Assembly: GCF_035989265.1 (NCBI RefSeq)
Contig: NZ_JAYKZX010000001.1
Span: 727,501-791,500, forward strand
Source: Sphingobium sp. HWE2-09
Lineage (GTDB): Bacteria; Pseudomonadota; Alphaproteobacteria; Sphingomonadales; Sphingomonadaceae
Reading direction: 5' to 3'
DNA length: 64,000 bases
This document shows positions 1 to 8,327 of the stretch, one piece after another. Position 1 is the stretch's first letter, and each line of letters starts with the position of its first letter. Below the pieces are notes generated by a model that worked only from the letters and a program-made list of their open reading frames with translations, had not been told where the DNA came from and ran no database searches. The position numbers were made by a program, and so were the translations under genes.

Positions 1-783
1 GCACAGTTGCGCCGCCGTGCATCCGGCCTGATCGGCCAATGCCTTCAACCTGCCCGCCAGCGCCAGATTCGCCGCCAGATGCTCGGGCTGAAAGCGCGGC
101 ATTCCCCGGCGGATGTCGCCCTCGGGCAAATCAGCGGCAGTCGGATTGCCCGCCAGCAGACCGCGCCCCAGCGGTGAGAAGGCGACGAAACCCACGCCCA
201 GTTCGGCGCAGGCATCCAGCACCGCGACTTCCGGGTTGCGGACCCAGGGCGAATATTCCGTCTGCATCGCCGCGATCGGATGCACGGCCTGCGCGCGGCG
301 CAGGGTGGCGGCCGACATTTCCGACAGGCCGATCGCCCCGATCTTCCCTGCCTCCACGCCGCGCACCAGCGCGCCGACCGACTCCTCGACCGGCACCTTG
401 GGATCGAGCCGGTGGAGATAATAGAGGTCGATATGATCGACCTTCAGCCGCCGCAGCGAGTTGTCCATCACCTTGGCGATCGCCGCAGGCGATCCGTCCA
501 GCCCGCGCTTCCCGTCAATCTCCCCCAACACGCATTTGCTCGCCAGCGTGAAATCGCCCCGCCGGTCCATCAGCGTCCGCCCCAGCAATTCCTCATTCGC
601 GCCAAAGCCATAAAGCGCGGCGGTGTCGAAAAAGGTGACGCCGACATCGAGCGCATGGCGCAACAGCCGCTCCGCCGTCGCCGCGTCGGGACGCGGCAGA
701 TACGCGTGGGACAGATTCATGCAGCCAAGGCCGATGGCCGAAACGGTGAAAGGGCCTATGGTGCGCGTGGGGAGACTGGTCAT
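1..783 (-). CDS. aldo/keto reductase, partial (C-terminus outside window)
   Basis: The minus-strand reading frame begins with an ATG at 783 (protein starts MTSLPTRTIGPF) and runs off the left edge, so about 261 codons are visible. The sequence has the classic aldo/keto reductase layout: GLGCMNLSHAY near the start, the catalytic Asp and Tyr in FFDTAALYG, the Lys in TLASKC, and HIDLYYLHRLDP with the catalytic His; the later FSPLGRGLLAG segment is also typical. Members are NADPH-dependent cytosolic oxidoreductases of the YajO/AKR13-like type; the substrate cannot be told. The gene lies immediately downstream of pobA (3 bp gap) on the same strand, so co-transcription with it is likely, possibly serving aromatic aldehyde reduction (inference). 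Confidence 0.85.
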   Translation of the reverse strand, partial: MTSLPTRTIGPFTVSAIGLGCMNLSHAYLPRPDAATAERLLRHALDVGVTFFDTAALYGFGANEELLGRTLMDRRGDFTLASKCVLGEIDGKRGLDGSPAAIAKVMDNSLRRLKVDHIDLYYLHRLDPKVPVEESVGALVRGVEAGKIGAIGLSEMSAATLRRAQAVHPIAAMQTEYSPWVRNPEVAVLDACAELGVGFVAFSPLGRGLLAGNPTAADLPEGDIRRGMPRFQPEHLAANLALAGRLKALADQAGCTAAQLC

Positions 784-785
784 AT

Positions 786-1955
786 CTACAGTGGCAATCC
801 TACATAATTTTCCGCGATCGTCGTCTGCGCCGCGACCGAAGACGCGATATAGTCGAGGTCGGCGACCTGCATCCGGCGATCGAACGCATCGCTATCGGGG
901 AAGCGGTGCATCAGCGTCGTCAATTGCCACGAAAAGCGTTCCGATTTCCAGACGCGGGCCAGCGCCTTGTCCGAATAGCGGGCCACCGCGTCGCTGTCAT
1001 GACTCTTGAAGTAGGCGATCAACGACTGCGACAGGTAATGGACGTCCGACATCGCCAGGTTCAACCCCTTCGCCCCCGTCGGCGGTACGATATGCGCGCT
1101 GTCGCCCGCCAGCATCAACCGGCCATGGCGCATCGGTTCGAACACAAAGGAGCGCAGCGGCGCGATCGATTTTTCCAGCGCCGGGCCGCGCGTGATGTTG
1201 GCCGCCGCCTCCGGCCCCAGCCGGATCGCCAGTTCGTCCCACAATCGGTCGTCGGACCAGTCCTCAAGTCTTTCGTCCAGCGCCACCTGCACATAATAGC
1301 GGCTGCGCGTCGCCGACCGCATCGACGCCAGCGCAAAGCCGCGTTCGTGATTGGCGTAGATCAACTCATGATTGCACGGCGGCACGTCCGCTAATATGCC
1401 GAGCCAGCCGAACGGATAGACTTTCTCATAAGCGGTCGCGACCGATGCCGGGATCGCCTTGCGCGAGGGACCATGGAAACCATCGCAGCCACACAGAAAT
1501 GCCGCGTCGATCCGATGGGTCGCGCCGTCCTTGCTGTAGGTCAGGTAGGGCGCATCGCTGTCCACGTCATGCAGGGCGACGTCGCCTGCGTCATAGATGA
1601 CCTCCAGCCCGCGTTCGGGCGCGGCTTCCATCAAGTCGCGAGTGATTTCGGTCTGGCCATAGACCATGACGTGCTTGCCGGTCAGCGCCGCAATGTCGAT
1701 GCGGATCAGCCGTTCGCCATCGGCCAAGTGAAAACCGTCATGCGGCAGCCCTTCGGCATGCATCCGCGCGCCAAGGCCCAGCCGGTCCATCAGATCGGTG
1801 GTCGTGCGCTCCAGCACCCCGGCGCGAATGCGGCCCAGCACATAGTCGGGCGACGCGCGCTCGACCACGACGGCGTCGATCCCTTCGGCGCGCAACAAAT
1901 GGCCCAGCATCAACCCGGCGGGGCCAGCGCCCACGATAGCGACCTGCGTCTTCAT
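786..1955 (-). CDS. pobA: 4-hydroxybenzoate 3-monooxygenase
   Basis: FAD flavoprotein hydroxylase of 389 residues (family about 390-395) that converts 4-hydroxybenzoate to protocatechuate with NADPH and O2. Visible motifs are the N-terminal FAD site VGAGPAGLMLGHLL (residues 8-21), the family-specific block YPFGWLGILAD, the substrate-binding SRYYVQV segment, and the second FAD motif GDSAHIVPPTGAKGLNL; the protein ends TIAENYVGLPL as in known PobA. I chose the ATG at 1955 because GGGAGAGG lies about 6 nt upstream; the ATG at 1961 would sit directly on that ribosome site, and the longer open frame adds non-homologous residues. Its product feeds the ligAB ring cleavage genes about 10 kb away. The PobR-like AraC regulator at 9.7 kb is the likely activator. 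Confidence 0.96.
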   Translation of the reverse strand: MKTQVAIVGAGPAGLMLGHLLRAEGIDAVVVERASPDYVLGRIRAGVLERTTTDLMDRLGLGARMHAEGLPHDGFHLADGERLIRIDIAALTGKHVMVYGQTEITRDLMEAAPERGLEVIYDAGDVALHDVDSDAPYLTYSKDGATHRIDAAFLCGCDGFHGPSRKAIPASVATAYEKVYPFGWLGILADVPPCNHELIYANHERGFALASMRSATRSRYYVQVALDERLEDWSDDRLWDELAIRLGPEAAANITRGPALEKSIAPLRSFVFEPMRHGRLMLAGDSAHIVPPTGAKGLNLAMSDVHYLSQSLIAYFKSHDSDAVARYSDKALARVWKSERFSWQLTTLMHRFPDSDAFDRRMQVADLDYIASSVAAQTTIAENYVGLPL

Positions 1956-2145
1956 GATCATCCTCTCCCGTCCTTGGACATGGACGGCGATGATGCGGCG
2001 CGGATCGGTCGGGCGCCATGGCCGGAACAGCCTATGACTTGGACGATCGAACCGTGACCGTCCGCACAGGACGACCACAATCTCTCATATAAGCCGTCAG
2101 ACAGGCTATTCCGACGAACATCAGGATGGACGATCCGCTTGCCGC

Positions 2146-4569
2146 CTATGCGGTCGGCAGGGTCACCACACTGTCTGGCGCATCGCGCAAGCGCAGATAC
2201 AGCTTACCGTCCTGCGGCGCGGGCGCCTTCAACGCCGACCCGGTATAGCCATGCGCCACCTGCGCCGCCTGGTCCAGCGTCGGCGTCGCGCCCACCGCGT
2301 CGATCAGGAACAGGTCGCGCCCCTTGATCGTGCAGCCTTCCGCCTTGGCCGCGCAGGCCACCGCCTCGATCTGCGGCAGCCGCGCCAGCGTCACCAGCGG
2401 CTGCCAGTCGCTGGCCTCGCCCCCACGCACCAGCCGAAAGCGCAGCGGCCCGAACAGCGACGGGGCCATCGCCTTGGGGTCCAGCGTCGCCACCATCACC
2501 TTGGGACTTTCCAGCCGCAGCCCGTTGGCGGCGGTCAGCCGGATCGCGTCGCCATCCTCGCCCGGCGCGACCTCGATCACGTCGTTCGCGCTGAGCTTCG
2601 TCCCCTCCCCCGCCTGCACCGAAAACACCAATTGCCCATTGTCCGGCAACAGATTGTCGCCATTGAGCGCCAGCGCCTTGCCGGTCGCGGGCGGCGCGCC
2701 CAGGGTAATATCCTTGCTCAGCAGCCCCACCTGCGGCCGCGCCGCCGATACCGTGACGGCCAAGGTGACGCTCCGCCCGTCGCGCAGCTTGATCCGCGCC
2801 GTCTCGTCGCTGCCAGCCTCGGGCGCGGTAGCATCGCCCTGCGCCAGCAATCGTAGCCGGTCTACCGTCCCATCCCGCGTCAGCCCGGCGGGGCGCAGCG
2901 ACAGTCCGCCTACCTCCACGCTGTCGACCTGGTCCAGCCGTTGCCCGGACAGCAGCGCACCCTTGTCGCCTGCGTGGAGCACCAGCCCGTCCAGTCGGCT
3001 CGCCTGCGCATAGCTGCGCAGGGGAATGGCGGAAGGCTGGGGCACGCCCTGATATTTTACCTCGATGCTGAGCGCGCCGGGCTTGCGGTCCGCCAACGGC
3101 ACGGTCAGCGCCAGCGCGTCGCGACCCTGCACCGTCCATTTGACCGGCAGCGGCGGCGCATCGCCCTGGCGCAGGGTCACGCTTTCGACGCAGGCCGGGG
3201 CCGCGCCTTTCAGCGTCAGGCCATTGTCGCGGCCGACCACCAGCCCCTGCCCTTCCCCCGCGATCGTCCATCCGTTCGCATCGGGCAATTGCAGCGTGAA
3301 GTCCGGTCCTTCGAAACGATCGAACCCCCAGCGGCCGTAGAGATGCCCTTCCACCGCGCCCTTGAATGTGGGCGGCAGGCCGCTGCCGGTCAGCACATAG
3401 CCGCCCCGGTCGGCGCGCGCCTCCACCGGCAGTTCGATCGTCTCGCCCGACGCCGCCTTCAGCGTCAGCATCACGTCGCGGGCATAGTTGGTGGAAAAGA
3501 TCAGCGGCGCGCCCTCCACCGGCAGCACCGTCCCCGCCCGGACCGCGCAGACCGGCGCATCGCCGCTGCGGCGCAGGCGTGGCGGGCTGTCCGCCTCGAT
3601 CGCGGGCATGGCGACGACCATCACCGATTTGGGCTTCTGGAAGGACGGCGCGGCATTGAGCAGCAACGAAATGCCGTCCGCCTTGCGCACGCTCAACGTC
3701 GGCAGATAATTGAATTGCGGGCTGTTGAATGCGCCGAAAATCTTGGCGATGTCCCGCACCACGCCGATATAGGCGCTATAATAGCCATAGCCCGCTTCTC
3801 GCGTGGCGCTCAGTTGCAGCGCCAGGTCGGTGGGCGCGCCGGTCAGCGTCTCGGCAATCGAGCTGCTGTGCACGTCGGCCAGCACCAATGTCTCGCGATT
3901 GTCGAGCAGGCACGCCGCCTGCATCTCCACCACCTTGGACAGGCAATCCTCGTTCAGCTTCATCGACAGGCTGCGTGCCAGCGTCGGCGCGACGCTGCGC
4001 AGAAATTCGGGATGGCTGTTTTCCTGCGCCTTGATCGCCGCCATGAACGCGTCCAGCCGGGTTCGGTCGAGCGAGGCCTGGTTGAGATCCTGCGTCGCCC
4101 GCACGAATTCGCCCGGTTTGCCGCGCACCGCGTCGGACAACACGCCTTCCGCCCCGCCGGTGTCGGGCACCAGGAATAACACCATCTGCCGCGCGCCCTT
4201 GGGCACGGTCAGCACCAGCGCCTTGTCCTTGTCCTTCTTCTTCCATGTCTCGGCGAACTGCACCCAGTCCTTGGGCGGCGGATTGGTCGCCCCGCGCAGG
4301 AAGGCCGACACCAGGATGAAGCGCGCGCCCTGATCGGTGGGCAGGTCCGCCTCGATCGACAGCCGATCGCCTTCGGAAAGGCTCGGCACCTGCGCGATCG
4401 GCAGGCTCTGGTCGCCGCGCATCACCAATATGTCGAGCGCCGGACCCGCCAGTTCGAACGGCGCCGGTTCCGCCGCGCCCAACGGCGAAGGCGTCAGTAT
4501 CGCGCACATCAGCGCGCCCGTTGCCACGCTGGCGGCGCGCATCATCCTGTCGATCGGCAAAAACATCAT
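2146..4569 (-). CDS. large exported protein of unknown function
   Basis: About 807 residues that I do not recognise. The N-terminus (MMFLPIDRMMRAAS, then a hydrophobic stretch GALMCAILTPSPLGAAE) looks like a Sec signal peptide, so the protein is probably periplasmic or outer-membrane associated. The body is rich in short beta-strand-like segments (for example repeated pieces resembling LTLKAASGETIELPV and VTLAVTVSAARPQVGLL), suggesting several Ig-like or beta-sandwich domains; Cys residues occur in spaced pairs (NEDCLSKVV/QAACLL and AVACAAKAEGCTIKG). The start is uncertain: ATGs exist at 4620, 4569, 4566 and 4545, and none has an ideal ribosome site. It lies between pobA and a MarR gene on the same strand, but no metabolic link is evident. 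Confidence 0.75.
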   Translation of the reverse strand: MMFLPIDRMMRAASVATGALMCAILTPSPLGAAEPAPFELAGPALDILVMRGDQSLPIAQVPSLSEGDRLSIEADLPTDQGARFILVSAFLRGATNPPPKDWVQFAETWKKKDKDKALVLTVPKGARQMVLFLVPDTGGAEGVLSDAVRGKPGEFVRATQDLNQASLDRTRLDAFMAAIKAQENSHPEFLRSVAPTLARSLSMKLNEDCLSKVVEMQAACLLDNRETLVLADVHSSSIAETLTGAPTDLALQLSATREAGYGYYSAYIGVVRDIAKIFGAFNSPQFNYLPTLSVRKADGISLLLNAAPSFQKPKSVMVVAMPAIEADSPPRLRRSGDAPVCAVRAGTVLPVEGAPLIFSTNYARDVMLTLKAASGETIELPVEARADRGGYVLTGSGLPPTFKGAVEGHLYGRWGFDRFEGPDFTLQLPDANGWTIAGEGQGLVVGRDNGLTLKGAAPACVESVTLRQGDAPPLPVKWTVQGRDALALTVPLADRKPGALSIEVKYQGVPQPSAIPLRSYAQASRLDGLVLHAGDKGALLSGQRLDQVDSVEVGGLSLRPAGLTRDGTVDRLRLLAQGDATAPEAGSDETARIKLRDGRSVTLAVTVSAARPQVGLLSKDITLGAPPATGKALALNGDNLLPDNGQLVFSVQAGEGTKLSANDVIEVAPGEDGDAIRLTAANGLRLESPKVMVATLDPKAMAPSLFGPLRFRLVRGGEASDWQPLVTLARLPQIEAVACAAKAEGCTIKGRDLFLIDAVGATPTLDQAAQVAHGYTGSALKAPAPQDGKLYLRLRDAPDSVVTLPTA

Positions 4570-4671
4570 TGGTCTGTCATGCTTCCTGTTGGGGCGATCC
4601 CGCCAATGCCTTTCCCACATGGGTCAGGGCAAGCCAAGGGCGTAAGGGTAACGCCCCCCGCCGCGACAGGT

Positions 4672-5139
4672 TCACGTAGCCCCGATTTCGTCCCCATCAA
4701 CGATCCGGCACAGCGCCTGCCGCAACAGCAGGACGTCCTGCCCGGCCAACATCCGTTCCACCTGCGCCTCCTGCGCCGCCATGATCGCCTCGACCCGCGC
4801 CCGCGCCGCCTCCCCCGCCGCCGTCAGCGACAAGGCCAGGCTGCGGCCGTCCACCGGCGATTTGTCGATCAGACCCTTGTTGGCGAGCGCGGCGATCAGC
4901 GGCACCATATTCGCCCGCTTGATCCCCAGCATCCGGCCGACATCGCTCTGGATACAACCGGGATTGGCGCCGACCAGGATCAGGATCGTGCCTTCGACCG
5001 GCCGCATCCCGATCGCCGCCAGCCTGGCGCCCAGCGCCGCCATCACCGCTGCCGACGCGCGCCGCAACAGATAGCCCAGATGCGATGCGACCGGATCGTG
5101 CAGGCGATTGTCAGGGGGGTCGAGCCGATCCATGCCCAT
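4672..5139 (-). CDS. MarR-family regulator (FerC-like)
   Basis: A winged-helix MarR repressor of about 155 residues. The recognition region PGCIQSDVGRMLGIKRANMVPLI and the wing KSPVDGRSLALSLTAAG are typical of the family. It is divergent from the aldehyde dehydrogenase / hydroxycinnamoyl-CoA hydratase-lyase operon at 5206, which is the arrangement and family of FerC, the regulator of ferBA in Sphingobium SYK-6 that responds to hydroxycinnamoyl-CoA thioesters. By position it probably represses this operon and itself. The start is uncertain: in-frame ATGs lie at 5172, 5160, 5139 and 5133, and the first two fall inside or next to the palindromic operator at 5171-5191, so I took 5139. No clear ribosome site is visible. 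Confidence 0.85.
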   Translation of the reverse strand: MGMDRLDPPDNRLHDPVASHLGYLLRRASAAVMAALGARLAAIGMRPVEGTILILVGANPGCIQSDVGRMLGIKRANMVPLIAALANKGLIDKSPVDGRSLALSLTAAGEAARARVEAIMAAQEAQVERMLAGQDVLLLRQALCRIVDGDEIGAT

Positions 5140-5148
5140 CGGGATAAT

Positions 5149-5166
5149 GCTATTGTGCATAGCAAT
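5149..5166. promoter_or_regulatory. secondary operator-like half-site
   Basis: GCTAT and ATAGC flank a 5-bp spacer here, and the segment CATAGCAAT is repeated identically in the larger palindrome at 5171-5191. It is probably a second, weaker MarR contact in the divergent control region. Inferred from sequence only. Confidence 0.4.
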
Positions 5167-5170
5167 CAAC

Positions 5171-5191
5171 ATTGTTATGAATCATAGCAAT
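5171..5191. promoter_or_regulatory. palindromic operator, probable MarR site
   Basis: A 21-bp near-perfect palindrome: left arm ATTGTTATGA, central A, right arm TCATAGCAAT, with one mismatched pair. It lies between the divergent MarR gene and the vanillin-type dehydrogenase, 14 bp upstream of the latter's ATG, where a repressor would block transcription of both. Size and symmetry fit MarR-family operators; the assignment is inference from position. Confidence 0.65.
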
Positions 5192-5205
5192 AATAGGAGT
5201 CGGAT

Positions 5206-6669
5206 ATGTCTGAATCGCACATCGCCCTGATCATCGGCGGGGACCAGCGCGCCGCTGCCGCCACCTTCCAGCGTATCAATCCGGTCACCGGCGCGGTCGC
5301 CACCACCGCCGCAGCCGCTAGCCCCGACGATGCGATCGCCGCCGTCGACGCCGCACAAGCCGCCTTCCCCGCCTGGTCGGCGCTTGGCCCCAATGCCCGC
5401 CGCGCCGCCCTGATGAAGGCCGCCGACGCGCTGGACGCCAAGGCGTCGGACTTCGTCGCCGCGATGATGGAGGAAATCGGCGCGACCGAAGGCTGGGCGC
5501 GCTTCAACCTGATGCTTTCCAGCTCGATGGTGCGCGAAGCCGCCAGCCTTACCACCCAGATCAGCGGCGAAGTGATCCCGTCCGACAAGCCCGGCTGCAT
5601 CGCCATGGCGATCCGCGAACCCGCCGGCGTGGTGCTGTCCATGGCCCCGTGGAACGCGCCTATCATCCTGGCGACCCGCGCCATCGCCGTGCCGCTCGCC
5701 TGCGGCAACACCGTCGTGCTCAAGGCATCCGAACAATGCCCGCGCACCCATGGCCTGATCGTCCAGGCCTTCGTGGAAGCGGGTTTGGGCGGCGGCATCG
5801 TCAACCTCATCACCAACGCGCCGCAGGATGCCGGTGATGTGGTGGGCGCGATGATCGACCATCCCGCCGTCCGCCGCGTCAACTTTACCGGCTCCACCGC
5901 CGTGGGCAGAATCATCGCCAAACGCTGCGCCGAGCATCTCAAGCCGGTCCTGCTCGAACTGGGCGGCAAGGCGCCGCTCATCGTGCTGGAGGACGCCGAT
6001 CTGGACGAAGCGGTCAAGGCCGCCGCCTTCGGCGCGTTCATGAACCAAGGCCAGATCTGCATGTCCACCGAACGGATCATCCTGGTCGATGCGATCGCCG
6101 ACGCCTTTGCCGCGAAGTTCCAGGCGAAGGTCGCAACCATGGCCGTCGGCGACCCGCGCGAAGGCAAGACGCCGCTGGGCGCGGTGGTCGATACGAAAAC
6201 CGTCGCCCATGTCCAGTCGCTGATCGATGACGCGCTGGCGTCCGGCGCGACGCAGCTGAACGGCGGCGCCGTGCTGGCGCAAGGCGGCGGCGTCCTCATG
6301 CCCGCCCATGTCATCGACGGCGTGACCCCGGCCATGAAGCTGTTCCGCGACGAAAGTTTCGGACCCGTCGTCGGCCTCATCCACGCCCGCGACGAAGCCC
6401 ATGCGATCGCGCTCGCCAACGACACCGAATATGGCCTCTCCGCCTCGGTCTTCACCCGCGACACCGCCCGCGGCCTGCGCGTCGCGCGCCAGATCCAGTC
6501 CGGCATCTGCCACGTCAACGGCCCCACCGTGCATGACGAAGCGCAAATGCCCTTCGGCGGCACCAAAGCGTCTGGCTACGGCAAATTCGGCGGCAAGGCG
6601 GGGATCGACAGCTTCACCGACCTGCGCTGGATCACGATCGAAACGCAGCCGGGCCATTATCCCATCTGA
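5206..6669 (+). CDS. vdh: vanillin / 4-hydroxybenzaldehyde dehydrogenase
   Basis: NAD(P)-dependent aldehyde dehydrogenase of 487 residues. Family motifs are VLSMAPWNAPIILATRA near the coenzyme site, the catalytic Glu in LLELGGKAPLIV, and the nucleophile Cys285 in NQGQICMSTERI; the C-terminus HDEAQMPFGGTKASGYGKFGG is typical of the vanillin/salicylaldehyde dehydrogenase branch. It would oxidise vanillin or 4-hydroxybenzaldehyde, released by the downstream hydratase-lyase, to vanillate or 4-hydroxybenzoate. The ATG at 5206 follows TAGGAG at a good distance. It is the first gene of a plus-strand cluster under the MarR operator. Its role is supported strongly by the partner gene; the exact aldehyde preference is not readable. 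Confidence 0.9.
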   Translation: MSESHIALIIGGDQRAAAATFQRINPVTGAVATTAAAASPDDAIAAVDAAQAAFPAWSALGPNARRAALMKAADALDAKASDFVAAMMEEIGATEGWARFNLMLSSSMVREAASLTTQISGEVIPSDKPGCIAMAIREPAGVVLSMAPWNAPIILATRAIAVPLACGNTVVLKASEQCPRTHGLIVQAFVEAGLGGGIVNLITNAPQDAGDVVGAMIDHPAVRRVNFTGSTAVGRIIAKRCAEHLKPVLLELGGKAPLIVLEDADLDEAVKAAAFGAFMNQGQICMSTERIILVDAIADAFAAKFQAKVATMAVGDPREGKTPLGAVVDTKTVAHVQSLIDDALASGATQLNGGAVLAQGGGVLMPAHVIDGVTPAMKLFRDESFGPVVGLIHARDEAHAIALANDTEYGLSASVFTRDTARGLRVARQIQSGICHVNGPTVHDEAQMPFGGTKASGYGKFGGKAGIDSFTDLRWITIETQPGHYPI

Positions 6670-6697
6670 TCACGCATCACCCAAAAGGACCGATCCC

Positions 6698-7558
6698 ATG
6701 ACCACCACCCTGCACGTCGAAGGCGTGGAACAGACCGAACTCGACACCGTCGCCTATACCATCGAAAACGGCATCGCCTGGGTCAGCTTCAACCGCCCGG
6801 ACAAGCGCAACTGCATGTCGCCGCGCCTCAACCGCCAGATGATGCGCGTCCTTGATGAACTGGAATTTCGCACCGATGTCGGCGTACTGGTGCTGACCGG
6901 CGAAGGCACCGCCTGGTCGGCGGGCATGGACCTCAAGGAATATTTCCGCGAAACCGAAGCGCAGGGACCACGCGGCACGCGCGGCGCCCAACGCGAAAGC
7001 TATGGCTGGTGGCGGCGTCTGCGTTGGTATCAGAAACCCACCATCGCCATGGTCAATGGCTGGTGCTTCGGCGGCGGCTACGGCCCGCTCTTCGCCTGCG
7101 ACCTCGCCTTCGCGGCGGAAGAGGCGCAGTTCGGCCTGTCCGAAATCAACTGGGGCATCCTGCCCGGCGGCGGCGCGGCCAAGGTAGCGACCGAACTCAC
7201 CAATTTCCGCAACGCCATGTATCATTCGCTGATGGGTGAGAATGTCGATGGCAGGAAGGCGGCCGAATGGGGCTTCGTCAACGAAGCGCTCCCGCTCGAC
7301 CAGTTGAAGGCGCGCGTCACCGACGTCGCCAACGTTCTGCTGACCAAGAACCCCGTCGCGCTCAAGGCGACCAAGGACGCCATCCGCCGCGTCCGCGAAA
7401 TGACCTATGACAATGCCGAAGATTATCTGATCCGCGCGCAGGAAGCGGCCAACAGCTTCGACAATGAAGGCCGCAAGGAAGGCATCAAACAGTTCATCGA
7501 CGACAAGACCTACAAGCCCGGCCTTGGCGCCTACGACAAGTCAAAACAGGCTGGCTGA
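6698..7558 (+). CDS. ferB: p-hydroxycinnamoyl-CoA hydratase/lyase (feruloyl-CoA hydratase-lyase)
   Basis: A crotonase-fold enzyme of 286 residues that hydrates feruloyl- or coumaroyl-CoA and cleaves off acetyl-CoA, giving vanillin or 4-hydroxybenzaldehyde. The crotonase motifs are the oxyanion-hole segment GTAWSAGMDLKEYF, NGWCFGGGYGPLFACDLAF, and the acid residue region FGLSEINWGILPGGGAAK; the C-terminal GIKQFIDDKTYKPGLGAYDKS is characteristic of the HCHL/Ech/FerB group rather than of fatty-acid hydratases. The true start is the ATG at 6698, preceded by AAAAGGA; the longer open frame upstream overlaps the dehydrogenase and is spurious. It lies 28 bp after vdh, so it shares its transcript. The CoA ligase (ferA) that would feed it is not in the window. 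Confidence 0.94.
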   Translation: MTTTLHVEGVEQTELDTVAYTIENGIAWVSFNRPDKRNCMSPRLNRQMMRVLDELEFRTDVGVLVLTGEGTAWSAGMDLKEYFRETEAQGPRGTRGAQRESYGWWRRLRWYQKPTIAMVNGWCFGGGYGPLFACDLAFAAEEAQFGLSEINWGILPGGGAAKVATELTNFRNAMYHSLMGENVDGRKAAEWGFVNEALPLDQLKARVTDVANVLLTKNPVALKATKDAIRRVREMTYDNAEDYLIRAQEAANSFDNEGRKEGIKQFIDDKTYKPGLGAYDKSKQAG

Positions 7559-7567
7559 CCCCCTCCC

Positions 7568-7601
7568 CCGCCGGGCCGCCTGCGATGGCGCGGCCCGGCG
7601 G
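7568..7601 (+). terminator. GC-rich hairpin after ferB
   Basis: A perfect 12-bp inverted repeat (arms CCGCCGGGCCGC and its complement at 7590-7601) with a 10-nt loop begins 10 bp after the ferB stop codon. No T-tract follows, so it may act as a partial terminator or an mRNA 3'-end stabiliser, not as a strong intrinsic terminator. Confidence 0.5.
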
Positions 7602-7728
7602 TGGGCTATCGTGCTGCCGATCCTGCAATGGACGATCGACCCGCCCGCCGCCATCGCCAACAACCGTTACGCTCGACACCACCAGAGCCGCGCAAAGCGG
7701 CTGATCGCGAAACAATGGGAGAGAGGAT

Positions 7729-8289
7729 ATGCCAGACCTGCACCGTCGCGGCCTGCTCAAGGCGCTACCCGCTTTCACCCTGGCCAGCGCCACCGCCCCG
7801 CTCGTGGCAGCCGCCGATCATCCCGCGCTACCCACGCCCCCGCTCAGCCTCGCCCTGCGCCTGCGCGTCCTCATCGGCGCGCCGCAGGAACTGGGCATGG
7901 TCGATGGCGTGCGCAAGCGCGTCATCCCCATCACCGGCGGCACGGTCGATGGCCCGCGCCTGACCGGCAAAGTGCTGCCCGGCGGCGCGGACTGGCAATC
8001 GATCCGCGCGGACGGCACCGCCGACATCCTCGCCCGCTATTCGCTCGAAGCCAGCGACGGCACGATCATCTCCGTCGTCAATCCCGGCTATCGCCATGGC
8101 CCCGCCCCTGTCCTCGCCCGCATCGCGGCGGGCGACGTCGTGGACCCCGCCCTCTATTATTTCCGCACCACCCCGCGTTTCGAGGTCGCCAGCGACAGCC
8201 CCCACGCCTGGCTCGGCCGCACCGTCTTTCTCTGCACCGCCGCCCGCTACAAGGATCATGTCGCGCTCGACATTTTCGCGGTAGGCTGA
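7729..8289 (+). CDS. exported DUF3237-family protein
   Basis: 186 residues. The N-terminus MPDLHRRGLLKALPAFTLASATAPLVAA has a twin-arginine-like HRRGLLK motif followed by a hydrophobic stretch and an Ala-rich cleavage region, so export to the periplasm by Tat (or Sec) is likely. The rest resembles DUF3237 proteins, small beta-barrel proteins with a glycine/aspartate-rich pattern (GVRKRVIPITGGTVDGPRLTGKVLPGGADWQ, then YYFRTTPRFEV). Their biochemical role is not established. It sits between ferB and the aromatic-acid transporter on the same strand, 38 bp before the latter, which suggests a part in hydroxycinnamate/hydroxybenzoate uptake or detoxification (inference). The start at 7729 follows GAGAGG. 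Confidence 0.8.
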   Translation: MPDLHRRGLLKALPAFTLASATAPLVAAADHPALPTPPLSLALRLRVLIGAPQELGMVDGVRKRVIPITGGTVDGPRLTGKVLPGGADWQSIRADGTADILARYSLEASDGTIISVVNPGYRHGPAPVLARIAAGDVVDPALYYFRTTPRFEVASDSPHAWLGRTVFLCTAARYKDHVALDIFAVG

Positions 8290-8327
8290 CACCAACAGAT
8301 CATAAATATTTCAGGACGGGATCACGC

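Noticed and set aside
5182..6657. Long minus-strand frames (463-491 codons) opposite the vanillin-type dehydrogenase
   Set aside because: The plus strand carries a clear aldehyde dehydrogenase with all catalytic motifs; the antisense frames are the usual consequence of high GC at codon position 3 and have no domain.
7464..8327. N-terminal extension of the MFS transporter frame
   Set aside because: It overlaps ferB and the DUF3237 gene and is Arg/Pro-rich; the family sequence begins at 8328.
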